From the NCBI GenBank assembly GCA_023428515.1, contig JAEYXI010000674.1, forward strand, positions 1-8,000: 8,000 bases of DNA. The letters run 5' to 3'. Shown here in pieces: positions 1-6,639 of this stretch; position 1 is the first letter of the stretch; each line of letters opens with the position of its first letter. Below the pieces are notes generated by a model. The model did not search any database. It was given only the letters and a program-made list of their open reading frames with translations, and was not told the origin of the DNA. The translations under genes were made by a program, and so were the position numbers. This DNA comes from Pseudomonadota bacterium (lineage in GTDB: Bacteria; Pseudomonadota; Alphaproteobacteria; Rhizobiales; Rhizobiaceae).

Positions 1-279
1 AAGCAGGCGCGATTCGCCATGGAGTGCTGCGCCATCGAAAGCTGCGGCAAGTGCACGCCCTGCCGGGTCGGCGCGATCCGCGGCGTCGAGACGCTCGACA
101 AGATCGCCGGGAACATCGAGCCGGCAAAGCAGATCGAGCTCGTCACCGACCTCTGCAACACGATGAAATTCGGATCGCTCTGCGCGCTGGGTGGCTTCAC
201 GCCCTATCCTGTGATGAGCGCGATCAATCATTTCCCTGACGATTTTCGCCCATCGCCCGTAGCCGAAGCCGCGGAATAG
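1..279 (+). CDS. fdsB: NAD-dependent formate dehydrogenase beta subunit, C-terminal part (cut by window start)
   Basis: This is the C-terminal 92 codons of the NuoF-like subunit; the 5' part lies outside the window and frame 1 is open from the first base. FdsB carries FMN, a NuoF-type 4Fe-4S cluster and the NAD+ site, so it is where electrons from formate reach NAD+. The visible part holds the cluster-binding module: the family motif ESCGKCTPCR (bases 40-66) supplies three cysteines (codons at 43, 52 and 61), and SLCALGG supplies the fourth (codon at 181). The spacing is as in NuoF, where this is cluster N3, the first electron carrier next to FMN. The TAG stop at 277-279 overlaps the AGGAG ribosome binding site of fdsA, so the two are almost certainly cotranscribed. 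The family and the neighbouring fdsA make the call secure; FMN and NAD+ motifs cannot be checked here. Confidence 0.95.
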   Translation, partial: KQARFAMECCAIESCGKCTPCRVGAIRGVETLDKIAGNIEPAKQIELVTDLCNTMKFGSLCALGGFTPYPVMSAINHFPDDFRPSPVAEAAE

Positions 280-282
280 GAG
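278..282 (+). promoter_or_regulatory. Ribosome binding site of fdsA
   Basis: AGGAG lies 8 bases before the ATG at 291 and overlaps the fdsB stop codon. It fixes the fdsA start and suggests translational coupling to fdsB. Confidence 0.8.
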
Positions 283-290
283 CAGACGCC

Positions 291-3218
291 ATGAACGCCT
301 TGCCCGAGTTCAAAACGCTCATCGAAGAAACCGATTACGGTACGCCGGCTTCGAAATCCGAGAAGCAGGTGACGCTGACCGTCGACGGCAAATCGATCAC
401 CGTGCCCGAGGGCACGTCGATCATGCGCGCGTCGATGGAGGTCGGCGTCGAGATCCCGAAACTCTGCGCCACCGACATGGTCGACGCCTTCGGTTCCTGC
501 CGCGTCTGCCTGGTCGAAATCGAGGGACGCGGCGGCACGCCGGCATCCTGCACGACGCCGGTCGGCGAAGGCATGGTGGTGCACACACAGTCGGACCGCT
601 TGAGCGCAATCCGCCGCGGCGTGATGGAGCTCTACGTGTCCGACCATCCGATGGCGTGGAGCGGACCGGGCGGCGAAGGTGCGGGTACCGGCGCCAGCGA
701 GTTCGACCAGGTCGTGGCGTCCGTCGGCCTGACCGAGAATCGTTACGGCCTCGACGGCCGCAACCATGTGCAGCCCGAAGACGGCGTCGCGCCGGGCCAC
801 GGCTCGCTGATGGTCGATTACATCGCCCGTGACGAATCGAACCCCTACTTCACCTACGATCCGGCGCAGTGCATTGTCTGCTCGCGTTGCGTGCGCGCTT
901 GCGAGGAGGTGCAGGGCACCTTCGCGCTGACCATCGAAGGCCGCGGCTTCGAGAGCCGCATGGCGGCCGGCATGCACGAGTCGTTCCTCGAGAGCGAGTG
1001 CGTCTCCTGTGGCGCCTGCGTGCAGGCCTGCCCTACCGATGCTCTGCGCGAAAAGACCGTGCTCGACATGGGCATGCCCGAGCATTCGGTGGTCACCACC
1101 TGCGCCTATTGCGGCGTCGGCTGCTCGTTCAAGGCCGAGATGAAGGGCGAGGAAGTGGTGCGTATGGTGCCGTGGAAGGACGGCAAGGCGAACCGCGGCC
1201 ACTCCTGCGTCAAGGGCCGCTTCGCCTGGGGCTACACGACCCACAAGGAGCGCATCCTCAACCCGATGGTGCGCGACACGATCGACCAGCCGTGGCGCGA
1301 GGTGAGCTGGGACGAAGCCCTCAAGCACATCGCCAGCGAGTTCCGCCGCCTGCAATACCAGTACGGGCGTGGCTCGGTCGGCGGCATCACCTCGTCGCGC
1401 TGCACCAATGAAGAGACCTATCTCGTGCAGAAGCTGGTGCGCCAAGGCTTCGGCAACAACAATGTCGATACCTGCGCCCGCGTCTGCCATTCGCCGACCG
1501 GCTACGGTCTCGGCCAGACCTACGGCACGTCCGCCGGCACGCAGGACTTCGACTCGATCGAGCATACCGACGTCGCTATGATCATCGGCGCCAATCCGGC
1601 TTCCGCGCACCCGGTCTTCGCCTCCCGGATGAAGAAGCGGCTGCGCAAGGGCGCCAAGCTGATCGTGATCGATCCGCGTCGCACCGAAATGGTGAAATCG
1701 GCGCATATCAAGGCCGACTACCACCTGCCGCTGAAGCCCGGCACCAACGTCGCCGTCATCACGTCACTCGCACATGTGATCGTCACTGAAGGGCTGTTCA
1801 ACGAGGCCTTCATCCGCGAGCGCTGCGACTGGGACGAATTCCAGGACTATATCGAATTCGTCGCGAACCCGCGCCACAGCCCCGAAGAAGTCGGTGCGCT
1901 GGCCGGCGTCGACCCCGACGCGATCCGCAACGCGGCGCGGCTCTACGCGACCGGCGGCAATGGCGCGATCTATTACGGTCTCGGCGTCACCGAGCACAGC
2001 CAGGGCTCGACCGCCGTCATCGCCATCGCCAACCTCGCCATGCTGACCGGCAATATCGGCCGGCCGGGCGTCGGCGTGAACCCGCTGCGCGGCCAGAACA
2101 ACGTGCAGGGCTCGTGCGACATGGGCTCCTTCCCGCACGAACTGCCGGGCTACCGCCACATCTCCGGCGAAGCCACCCGCGAGATCTACGAGAGCCTGTG
2201 GGGTGTCAAGCTCGACGACGAACCCGGCCTGCGCATCCCGAACATGCTGGACTCCGCCGTCGAGGGCACGTTCAAGGGCCTCTACATCCAGGGTGAGGAC
2301 ATCCTGCAGTCCGATCCCGACACCAAGCATGTGTCGGCCGGCCTCGCCGCCATGGAATGCGTCGTCGTGCACGACCTCTTCCTCAACGAGACGGCCAACT
2401 ACGCGCATGTCTTCCTGCCCGGTTCGACCTTCCTCGAGAAGGACGGCACCTTCACCAATGCCGAGCGGCGCATCAACCGCGTGCGCAAGGTGATGGAACC
2501 GAAATGCACCTATGCCGACTGGGAAACGACGCAGAAGATGGCGCAGGCCATGGGCCTCGACTGGAACTACACGCATCCGTCGGAGATCATGGACGAGATC
2601 GCCAAGACGACGCCCTCCTTCGCCAGCGTTTCCTTCGACCTCATCGACAAGCTCGGCTCGGTGCAGTGGCCCTGCAACGAGAAGGCGCCCGAGGGCACGC
2701 CGATCATGCATATCGGCAGCTTCGTGCGCGGCAAGGGCAAGTTCATCCGCACCGAATATGTGGCGACGGACGAGAAGACCGGTCCGCGCTTCCCGCTGCT
2801 GCTCACCACCGGCCGCATCCTCAGCCAGTACAATGTCGGCGCACAGACGAGGCGCACGCCCAACGTCATGTGGCACGACGAGGACCGGCTGGAGATCCAC
2901 CCGCACGACGCCGAGAACCGCGGTATCCGTGATGGCGATTGGGTGCGGCTGGCATCGCGCGCCGGCGAGACGACGCTGCGCGCGCTGATCACCGATCGCG
3001 TGGCGACCGGTGTCGTGTACACGACCTTCCATCACCCGGACACGCAGGCGAACGTGATCACCACTGACTATTCGGACTGGGCGACCAACTCCCCCGAATA
3101 CATGGTGACGGCCGTTCAGGTTTCGCCGTCCAACGGGCCGAGCGAATGGCAGCGCGAATATGAGGAACTGTCGCGCCGCAGCCGGCGGATAGAGGGACAC
3201 ATGGAGGCGGCGGAGTAG
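291..3218 (+). CDS. fdsA: NAD-dependent formate dehydrogenase alpha (catalytic Mo/FeS) subunit
   Basis: Cytoplasmic catalytic subunit that oxidises formate to CO2 at a Mo-bisMGD centre and passes electrons to FdsB. At 975 aa it is the usual FdsA size. Domains in order: a 2Fe-2S ferredoxin domain (Cys59, 70, 73, 87); the His/Cys-cluster region around DHP (118-120); two ferredoxin-type 4Fe-4S motifs (Cys194, 197, 200, 204 and Cys237, 240, 243, 247); the cofactor-proximal 4Fe-4S motif (Cys271, 274, 278, 306, with Lys308); the molybdopterin oxidoreductase body; and a C-terminal dinucleotide-binding domain from about residue 836 (TTGR at 839-842). Cys399-His400 in CARVCHSPT is the Mo ligand plus catalytic His, and Arg600 in NPLRGQNN is the substrate Arg. 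Their spacing of 201 matches Rhodobacter capsulatus FdsA (Cys386/Arg587, from memory). It is a cysteine, not a selenocysteine, enzyme. Oddity: the His/Cys 4Fe-4S site keeps His119, but the three expected cysteines are Trp123, Pro126 and Gly132, while flanking sequence is conserved and the frame intact. Confidence 0.96.
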   Translation: MNALPEFKTLIEETDYGTPASKSEKQVTLTVDGKSITVPEGTSIMRASMEVGVEIPKLCATDMVDAFGSCRVCLVEIEGRGGTPASCTTPVGEGMVVHTQSDRLSAIRRGVMELYVSDHPMAWSGPGGEGAGTGASEFDQVVASVGLTENRYGLDGRNHVQPEDGVAPGHGSLMVDYIARDESNPYFTYDPAQCIVCSRCVRACEEVQGTFALTIEGRGFESRMAAGMHESFLESECVSCGACVQACPTDALREKTVLDMGMPEHSVVTTCAYCGVGCSFKAEMKGEEVVRMVPWKDGKANRGHSCVKGRFAWGYTTHKERILNPMVRDTIDQPWREVSWDEALKHIASEFRRLQYQYGRGSVGGITSSRCTNEETYLVQKLVRQGFGNNNVDTCARVCHSPTGYGLGQTYGTSAGTQDFDSIEHTDVAMIIGANPASAHPVFASRMKKRLRKGAKLIVIDPRRTEMVKSAHIKADYHLPLKPGTNVAVITSLAHVIVTEGLFNEAFIRERCDWDEFQDYIEFVANPRHSPEEVGALAGVDPDAIRNAARLYATGGNGAIYYGLGVTEHSQGSTAVIAIANLAMLTGNIGRPGVGVNPLRGQNNVQGSCDMGSFPHELPGYRHISGEATREIYESLWGVKLDDEPGLRIPNMLDSAVEGTFKGLYIQGEDILQSDPDTKHVSAGLAAMECVVVHDLFLNETANYAHVFLPGSTFLEKDGTFTNAERRINRVRKVMEPKCTYADWETTQKMAQAMGLDWNYTHPSEIMDEIAKTTPSFASVSFDLIDKLGSVQWPCNEKAPEGTPIMHIGSFVRGKGKFIRTEYVATDEKTGPRFPLLLTTGRILSQYNVGAQTRRTPNVMWHDEDRLEIHPHDAENRGIRDGDWVRLASRAGETTLRALITDRVATGVVYTTFHHPDTQANVITTDYSDWATNSPEYMVTAVQVSPSNGPSEWQREYEELSRRSRRIEGHMEAAE
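3212..3215 (+). promoter_or_regulatory. Ribosome binding site of fdhD (supports GTG start)
   Basis: GGAG inside the last codons of fdsA ends 6 bases before the GTG at 3222. It supports a GTG start there rather than the in-frame ATG at 3300, which has no comparable purine stretch. Confidence 0.55.
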
Positions 3219-3221
3219 CTA

Positions 3222-4052
3222 GTGGTGCGTCTGCGTCCTCCCCTCACCCAGGCAACCCGCCTCGCACGTCGCGGGGCAGGCACCACGTCGGCCAACCGCA
3301 TGGTGCGGGTGGTGACGCCGGTGGCGCTTTCCTATGCCGGCACCACGCATGCCGTGATGATGGCCTCGCCCGCCGACTTCGAGGATTTCGCGCTCGGCTT
3401 CTCGCTGACCGAGGGCATCATAGACGAACCGGAAGAGATCGAGGCGATCGAGGTCGAGGATCATGGAGCCGGCGTCGACATCCAGATCAGCCTGAAGGAC
3501 AAAGCGAACACGCGCTTCCAGGCGCGCAGGCGCAGGCTCGCCGGACCGGTCGGCTGCGGCCTTTGCGGCATCGAGTCGATCGAGGAAGCGATGCGGTCGG
3601 TCGACAATGTCGAGCGCGCGGCGATCACGCTGTCGGCCGCCGACATCGTCCAGTCGGTGAAGCTGCTCTCCAAGGTGCAGCCGCTGCACTCCGAGGCAGG
3701 TGCCGTGCATGCCGCGGGCTTCTATGTGCCGGGCAAAGGCATCGTGCAGGCGCGCGAGGATGTCGGGCGGCATAACGCGCTCTACAAGCTGGCCGGCGCG
3801 CTGAGCAGAAAAGGCATCGACGGCTCCAGTGGCGCGGTCGTGGTGGCGTCACGCGTCTCGGTCGAGATGGTGCAAAAGACGGCGGCGATCGGGGCCTCCT
3901 TCATCATCGCCGTGTCGGCGCCGACCGCGCTGGCGATACGCACGGCAGAGGAAGCCGCCATGACGCTGGTCGCGCTGGTGCGCGGCGAGGATTTCGACGT
4001 GTTCACCCATCCCGAACGCGTGACCGACGGAGCAACACGCCATGTCGCATGA
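3222..4052 (+). CDS. fdhD: Formate dehydrogenase accessory sulfurtransferase FdhD (FdsC)
   Basis: FdhD (called FdsC in fds operons) binds bis-MGD and carries sulfur from a cysteine desulfurase to the molybdenum, giving the terminal sulfido ligand that formate dehydrogenases need. It is a cytoplasmic chaperone, not a subunit of the final enzyme. The 276 residues match the family length (E. coli FdhD is 277). Visible signatures are ALSYAGTTHAVMMASPADFEDFALGF after the N-terminus in two conserved blocks, the sulfur-relay pair Cys112-x-x-Cys115 in GCGLCGIES, and the REDVGRHNAL block in the C-terminal half. I chose GTG at 3222 because the preceding GGAG is well placed and because residues 6-15 (PPLTQATRLA) resemble the N-terminus of rhizobial FdhD as I recall it; GTG at 3225 or ATG at 3300 remain possible. 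It starts 3 bases after fdsA and overlaps fdsD by 11 bases, the order known from fdsGBACD operons. Confidence 0.95.
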   Translation: MVRLRPPLTQATRLARRGAGTTSANRMVRVVTPVALSYAGTTHAVMMASPADFEDFALGFSLTEGIIDEPEEIEAIEVEDHGAGVDIQISLKDKANTRFQARRRRLAGPVGCGLCGIESIEEAMRSVDNVERAAITLSAADIVQSVKLLSKVQPLHSEAGAVHAAGFYVPGKGIVQAREDVGRHNALYKLAGALSRKGIDGSSGAVVVASRVSVEMVQKTAAIGASFIIAVSAPTALAIRTAEEAAMTLVALVRGEDFDVFTHPERVTDGATRHVA

Positions 4053-4338
4053 CGGAGACGTCGCCCATTCCAGCCACGCCAAGATCGTGCGCATGGCCAA
4101 CCAGATCGGCACCTTCTTCGAATCGAAGGAGGACCGGACGGAGGGCGTGCACGGTGTGGCAGAGCACATCAACAAGTTCTGGGAGCCGCGCATGCGGCGC
4201 CATTTCTTCGAGATCTTCGACGCCGGCGGCGAAGGGCTGAAGCCGATCGTATTGGAAGCCGCCCCCCAGGTCAGGCGGCCGAGCCAACATGCGACCGCGG
4301 AACAGGCGGCCGAGGCAGAAGCCGTCGCCAGCGGGTGA
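4042..4338 (+). CDS. fdsD: Formate dehydrogenase delta subunit
   Basis: Small non-catalytic subunit of NAD-dependent formate dehydrogenase. In R. capsulatus the homologue is needed for an active enzyme and is linked to cofactor binding by FdsA; the exact role here is inferred. The 98-residue protein has the family core at about residues 13-53: KIVRMANQIGTFF, then GVAEHINKFWEPRMRR, followed by HFFEIF. No cofactor motif or membrane segment is present. The last 30 residues or so are an Ala/Glu/Gln-rich tail of low complexity, probably disordered. The ATG lies inside fdhD and shares ATGTCGCATGA with its end, so translation is likely coupled; GGAG at 4029-4032 is 9 bases upstream. This is the last gene of the operon. 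Confidence 0.93.
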   Translation: MSHDGDVAHSSHAKIVRMANQIGTFFESKEDRTEGVHGVAEHINKFWEPRMRRHFFEIFDAGGEGLKPIVLEAAPQVRRPSQHATAEQAAEAEAVASG

Positions 4339-4340
4339 CA

Positions 4341-4379
4341 GCTCCCTTCTCCTTCCGGAGCCATCGCATCTGAGGGAGC
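4341..4379 (+). terminator. Candidate weak terminator or 3' stem-loop after fdsD
   Basis: GCTCCCT (4341-4347) can pair with AGGGAGC (4373-4379) around a 25-base loop, and a small CTCC/GGAG hairpin (4349-4360) nests inside. There is no run of T after it, so this is not a classic intrinsic terminator. It lies in the 109-base gap between convergent genes, where some 3'-end signal is expected. No other signal is visible in that gap. Confidence 0.25.
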
Positions 4380-4447
4380 AAGAGGAAGAGGGCGGTAAAT
4401 CTGCTCCGATTGCCCTGCTTCCTCCCAACGGGAACGCCCCCGCCGGC

Positions 4448-5545
4448 TTACGGCTTGAGCGCCGCCGTGCCGTCGACGGCTGTCGGATAGGGCAGGTCCG
4501 AGACCAGTATCGAAGCCGGCTTGTCCTGCGCGAAGATCGTGTCGAGATCGAGCGTCAGGTAGGTCGTTCGATGCGCGTAGTCGGCGATGAGCAGCTTGTT
4601 GTTGGTCAGGTCCTTGATCGCCACCCACTGCGTGTAGTCGGAGAAGACCTGGTCGCCTTCCTTGGCTTGCGCGATGCCGAGCGGGATGTCGACATTGTTC
4701 AGGATGTGGCCGATCGCCTGGACCGCCTCGCCGGCGGTGGCCGGCTGCTCGATATAGTGGCGCAGGAAGGCGGCGCGGATGAAACGTCCCGGCGGGGTGT
4801 AGTCGGCCGACAGGCCGATCATCCCGCCGCCCTGGCCGATGGCGGTGACGTTGGCGGTCCCGATGGTCCGGCTGGTAACGCCCACCGTCGTGAGGTTGAG
4901 GAAGTTGCGGGCGTTCATCAGGTGCCATTCGTAGGGCGGCGAATTGGTCAGCACATGCGCAACATTGTCATGGATCTGTAGCCGGCCGCGGACATATTCG
5001 ACGACCATGCCGTCGCCTGAACGATCATTGAAGACGAAGTGGATGGTCGGCGGTGTCGGGCCTGAGGGCAGCGACGAATCCGACCAGACCTTGATGCCAG
5101 GCAGGGCGGCGCGCAGGTCGGCCACCGTCGCATGGTTGCCGAGCGCCCATGATCCGAAGGCGAGGATCGAGACGTAGTTCTTGTCGTCCTTGGTGACTGT
5201 CTGGTACTCGGTGAATTCGGGCAGGAAGTTGCCGCTCATGCCGAGCCCCTCGGCATTCTGGCCTTCCAACAGCGCCCCGCCGGGAATGATGCCGGCGCTA
5301 ACGCCGACCACGGGATACTTCGTCGCGACCTTGACCTCCGGCAATCCGAGATCGCTCGGCGCGGTGAGCGTGACTTCCGTCCCCTTCGGCTGGCTGACCA
5401 GCGTCCATTTCATGTCGAAGGCCCATTCCATGGTCCTTCCGGCGATCACGGATTTGTCTGCAGCGACGATATCCACCGCGGTGCAAGCGAGCGAAGCGTT
5501 GACGGTCGCAACGACCGAAACCGCAACGAGAATAGAGCGCAACAT
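4448..5545 (-). CDS. Exported choloylglycine hydrolase-family (linear amide C-N) Ntn hydrolase
   Basis: Member of the penicillin V acylase/bile salt hydrolase family, which cleaves linear amide bonds; the substrate is not evident. Residues 1-20 form a signal peptide ending SLA, so signal peptidase cleavage would expose Cys21 as the N-terminal nucleophile, the usual logic for periplasmic members. Family positions fit: Cys21, Arg37 in GRTMEW, Asn201 in TNSPPYEWH and Arg254 in SADYTPPGRFIRAAF correspond to Cys2, Arg18, Asn175 and Arg228 of Clostridium perfringens bile salt hydrolase. Asp21 of that enzyme aligns with Glu40. I start at the ATG at 5545 (365 aa) rather than the in-frame ATG at 5575, because the longer form puts charged residues before the signal peptide, and AGAGAGG lies upstream of 5545. 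It is convergent with fdsD and 89 bases downstream of the epimerase gene on the same strand. Several Gram-negative homologues degrade N-acyl-homoserine lactones, so quorum quenching is possible; bile salt hydrolysis is less likely. Confidence 0.88.
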   Translation of the reverse strand: MLRSILVAVSVVATVNASLACTAVDIVAADKSVIAGRTMEWAFDMKWTLVSQPKGTEVTLTAPSDLGLPEVKVATKYPVVGVSAGIIPGGALLEGQNAEGLGMSGNFLPEFTEYQTVTKDDKNYVSILAFGSWALGNHATVADLRAALPGIKVWSDSSLPSGPTPPTIHFVFNDRSGDGMVVEYVRGRLQIHDNVAHVLTNSPPYEWHLMNARNFLNLTTVGVTSRTIGTANVTAIGQGGGMIGLSADYTPPGRFIRAAFLRHYIEQPATAGEAVQAIGHILNNVDIPLGIAQAKEGDQVFSDYTQWVAIKDLTNNKLLIADYAHRTTYLTLDLDTIFAQDKPASILVSDLPYPTAVDGTAALKP

Positions 5546-5634
5546 TGCCTGATATTCCTCTCTATGTTCAGCCACGCCAGCTGAAACGGCTTTAGAGGAG
5601 AAAGGTAAACGGAATTATGAACTTAGCCGGATCT

Positions 5635-6495
5635 TCAGCGACCCTTCGCGGCTTTCCTCCAATGCCCTTTGATATGCGCAAAACCCTCGCGGTAAACGGC
5701 TTCGGGGCTCTCGGCGAAATCGCGCCAGACCTTGGTTGCGGCGGCGAGATCCTTCAGACCGCGGCCGAAGGCTTCGATGGTCAGCCAGTCGTCATAGCCG
5801 CTCTTCCTGATTGCCGCGAAGGTTTCCTTCCACGGGATGTTGCCGCGCCCGGGCACGCCGCGGTCGTTCTCCGAAATGTGGATGTGGCAGACGTTCTTCA
5901 CATGCCTGGTGTAGGCGGCGATCGGATCGGCCTCCTCGATGTTGGCGTGGAAGGTGTCGTACATCGCCTTGATGTGCGGACGGTCGATCTCGTCGATATG
6001 CGCTGAAAGGTCGGCCATTGTGTTCAGGAGATAGCATTCGAAGCGGTTGAGAGCTTCGAGGCCGATCGTAACATCGCGCTTGCCCGCATGGTCGCCGATG
6101 GCGCGCTGCGAGGCGACAGAGCGCTTCTTCTCCTGGGCCGTCGGGCCGACGCCGGTGAAGGCGCCAAGCGTGGAGTGCATGGGCCCTGAAAGCCTGACAG
6201 CGCCAAGTGCTGCCGCGCAGTCTATCGCCCATTTCATGTAGGCGATGCCCTTCTTGCGGGTGGCTGCGTCGGCCGAGATCAGGTTCATCGAGGGATCGCC
6301 CATGGCGGTGACGGCGGTGCGCTCCAAGCCGATCCTGTCGAGCATGTCGCCGAGACGCCTGTAGCTGTCGGGCGTGCCCTCGAAGATCGGGATCTCGACG
6401 CCGTCATAGCCGGTCGCCATGATGTCCCTGAGCAAAGTCTCGTGTTTTCCCGTGACGTTGGTCGTCCACAGGAACATGCAGAATCCGATTTTCAT
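5635..6495 (-). CDS. Sugar phosphate isomerase/epimerase, D-tagatose 3-epimerase type
   Basis: Cytoplasmic TIM-barrel enzyme of the xylose isomerase-like superfamily, probably epimerising a ketose at C3 or isomerising a related sugar using a divalent metal. At 286 aa it has the family length. The metal ligands are all present at family spacing: Glu147 (GLEALNRFE), Asp180 (MYDTFHANIEE), His206 (HIHISENDRG) and Glu241 (TIEAFG). These equal Glu152, Asp185, His211 and Glu246 of Pseudomonas cichorii D-tagatose 3-epimerase with a constant shift of five; His183, Arg212 and Glu153 also align with that enzyme's active-site residues. The start is supported by GGAGG 4 bases upstream of the ATG at 6495. 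It is the first gene leftward from the divergent control region, and the amidase gene may be cotranscribed. The actual sugar cannot be read from sequence; D-psicose/allulose, L-ribulose-type ketoses or hydroxypyruvate are alternatives. No transporter genes accompany it in this window. Confidence 0.88.
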   Translation of the reverse strand: MKIGFCMFLWTTNVTGKHETLLRDIMATGYDGVEIPIFEGTPDSYRRLGDMLDRIGLERTAVTAMGDPSMNLISADAATRKKGIAYMKWAIDCAAALGAVRLSGPMHSTLGAFTGVGPTAQEKKRSVASQRAIGDHAGKRDVTIGLEALNRFECYLLNTMADLSAHIDEIDRPHIKAMYDTFHANIEEADPIAAYTRHVKNVCHIHISENDRGVPGRGNIPWKETFAAIRKSGYDDWLTIEAFGRGLKDLAAATKVWRDFAESPEAVYREGFAHIKGHWRKAAKGR

Positions 6496-6524
6496 CTATC
6501 CTCCCCGATAGCCGGTTGCCGGCT
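6496..6524 (-). promoter_or_regulatory. Tandem hairpins enclosing the epimerase ribosome binding site
   Basis: In the leader RNA, AGCCGG-CAA-CCGGCT (6524-6510) is followed by CTATC-GGGGAG-GATAG (6511-6496), ending at the base before the ATG. The two stems share two bases. The second puts the Shine-Dalgarno purines in its loop and closing strand. The pairing is exact in the sequence; an effect on translation is inferred. Confidence 0.4.
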
Positions 6525-6545
6525 TTGCGCGGCAATCTAGCCGGG

Positions 6546-6574
6546 AAAATCTGGTAGGACCAGATGGTGTTCAA
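6546..6574 (-). promoter_or_regulatory. Candidate promoter of the epimerase gene
   Basis: On the minus strand TTGAAC (6574-6569) is followed after 17 bases by GATTTT (6551-6546), a good -35 and a poor -10. The transcript would begin about 45 bases before the ATG at 6495. The call rests mainly on the -35, the spacing and the palindrome lying between the two boxes. Confidence 0.4.
6549..6565. promoter_or_regulatory. Palindromic operator, GntR/FadR-subfamily type
   Basis: ATCTGGTAGGACCAGAT is a perfect inverted repeat with 7-base arms and a 3-base centre. The TGGT-N3-ACCA core and the 17-base length match operators of FadR-subfamily GntR regulators such as PdhR (ATTGGTNNNACCAAT). It sits inside the candidate epimerase promoter spacer, so bound protein would block RNA polymerase. 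No GntR gene is in the window, so the regulator must be encoded elsewhere. Confidence 0.6.
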
Positions 6575-6604
6575 CGAAATCTGTTCCGTTTGCACGTCAG
6601 GCGC

Positions 6605-6633
6605 TTGACGATTTTCCAATTCGTAACTATTAA
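6605..6633 (+). promoter_or_regulatory. Promoter of the Rrf2 regulator gene
   Basis: TTGACG (6605-6610) and TATTAA (6628-6633) are separated by exactly 17 bases, close to the housekeeping sigma consensus. Transcription would start near 6640, at or next to the ATG, and there is no Shine-Dalgarno sequence between the -10 box and the ATG. The mRNA is therefore predicted to be leaderless. Confidence 0.6.
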
Positions 6634-6639
6634 AGTTAC
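6623..6639. promoter_or_regulatory. Inverted repeat over the -10 box, likely autoregulatory operator
   Basis: GTAACT (6623-6628) and AGTTAC (6634-6639) are exact inverse complements around a 5-base A/T centre. The repeat covers the -10 box and ends against the ATG of the Rrf2 gene. Rrf2 regulators commonly bind such dyads in their own promoters, so autorepression is the simplest reading. Confidence 0.5.

Noticed and set aside
642..731. A local frameshift as the reason for the missing FdsA cysteines
   Set aside because: I translated both other forward frames through this stretch. Neither yields CxxCxxxxxC, and the fdsA frame is conserved immediately on both sides.
228..1724. Long antisense open frame (498 codons) across fdsB/fdsA
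   Set aside because: It mirrors fdsA in a high-GC sequence where stops are rare, is rich in Ala/Arg/His/Gly without a recognisable domain, and fdsA on the other strand has full family motifs.
1764..3200. Second long antisense open frame (478 codons) within fdsA
   Set aside because: Same composition artefact; no domain is recognised and no ribosome binding site or operon context supports it.
3849..4928. Minus-strand open frame of 359 codons spanning fdhD, fdsD and the 3' part of the amidase gene
   Set aside because: It runs in a different frame from the amidase gene and antisense to fdhD and fdsD; its translation is Arg/Pro/His-rich with no family resemblance.
4289..4981. Plus-strand open frame of 230 codons antisense to the amidase gene
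   Set aside because: It overlaps fdsD and the well-supported amidase gene, and its sequence has no recognisable domain.
5483..5545. Lipoprotein signal for the amidase (Cys directly after the signal peptide)
   Set aside because: The residues before Cys21 are Ser-Leu-Ala, lacking the usual Leu at -3 of a lipobox. The cysteine aligns with the catalytic nucleophile, which needs a free N-terminus.
5567..5585. Hairpin TTCAGC/GCTGAA between the epimerase and amidase genes as a terminator
   Set aside because: It has only six pairs with a 7-base loop and no T-run after it on the minus strand, so it is not supported as a terminator.
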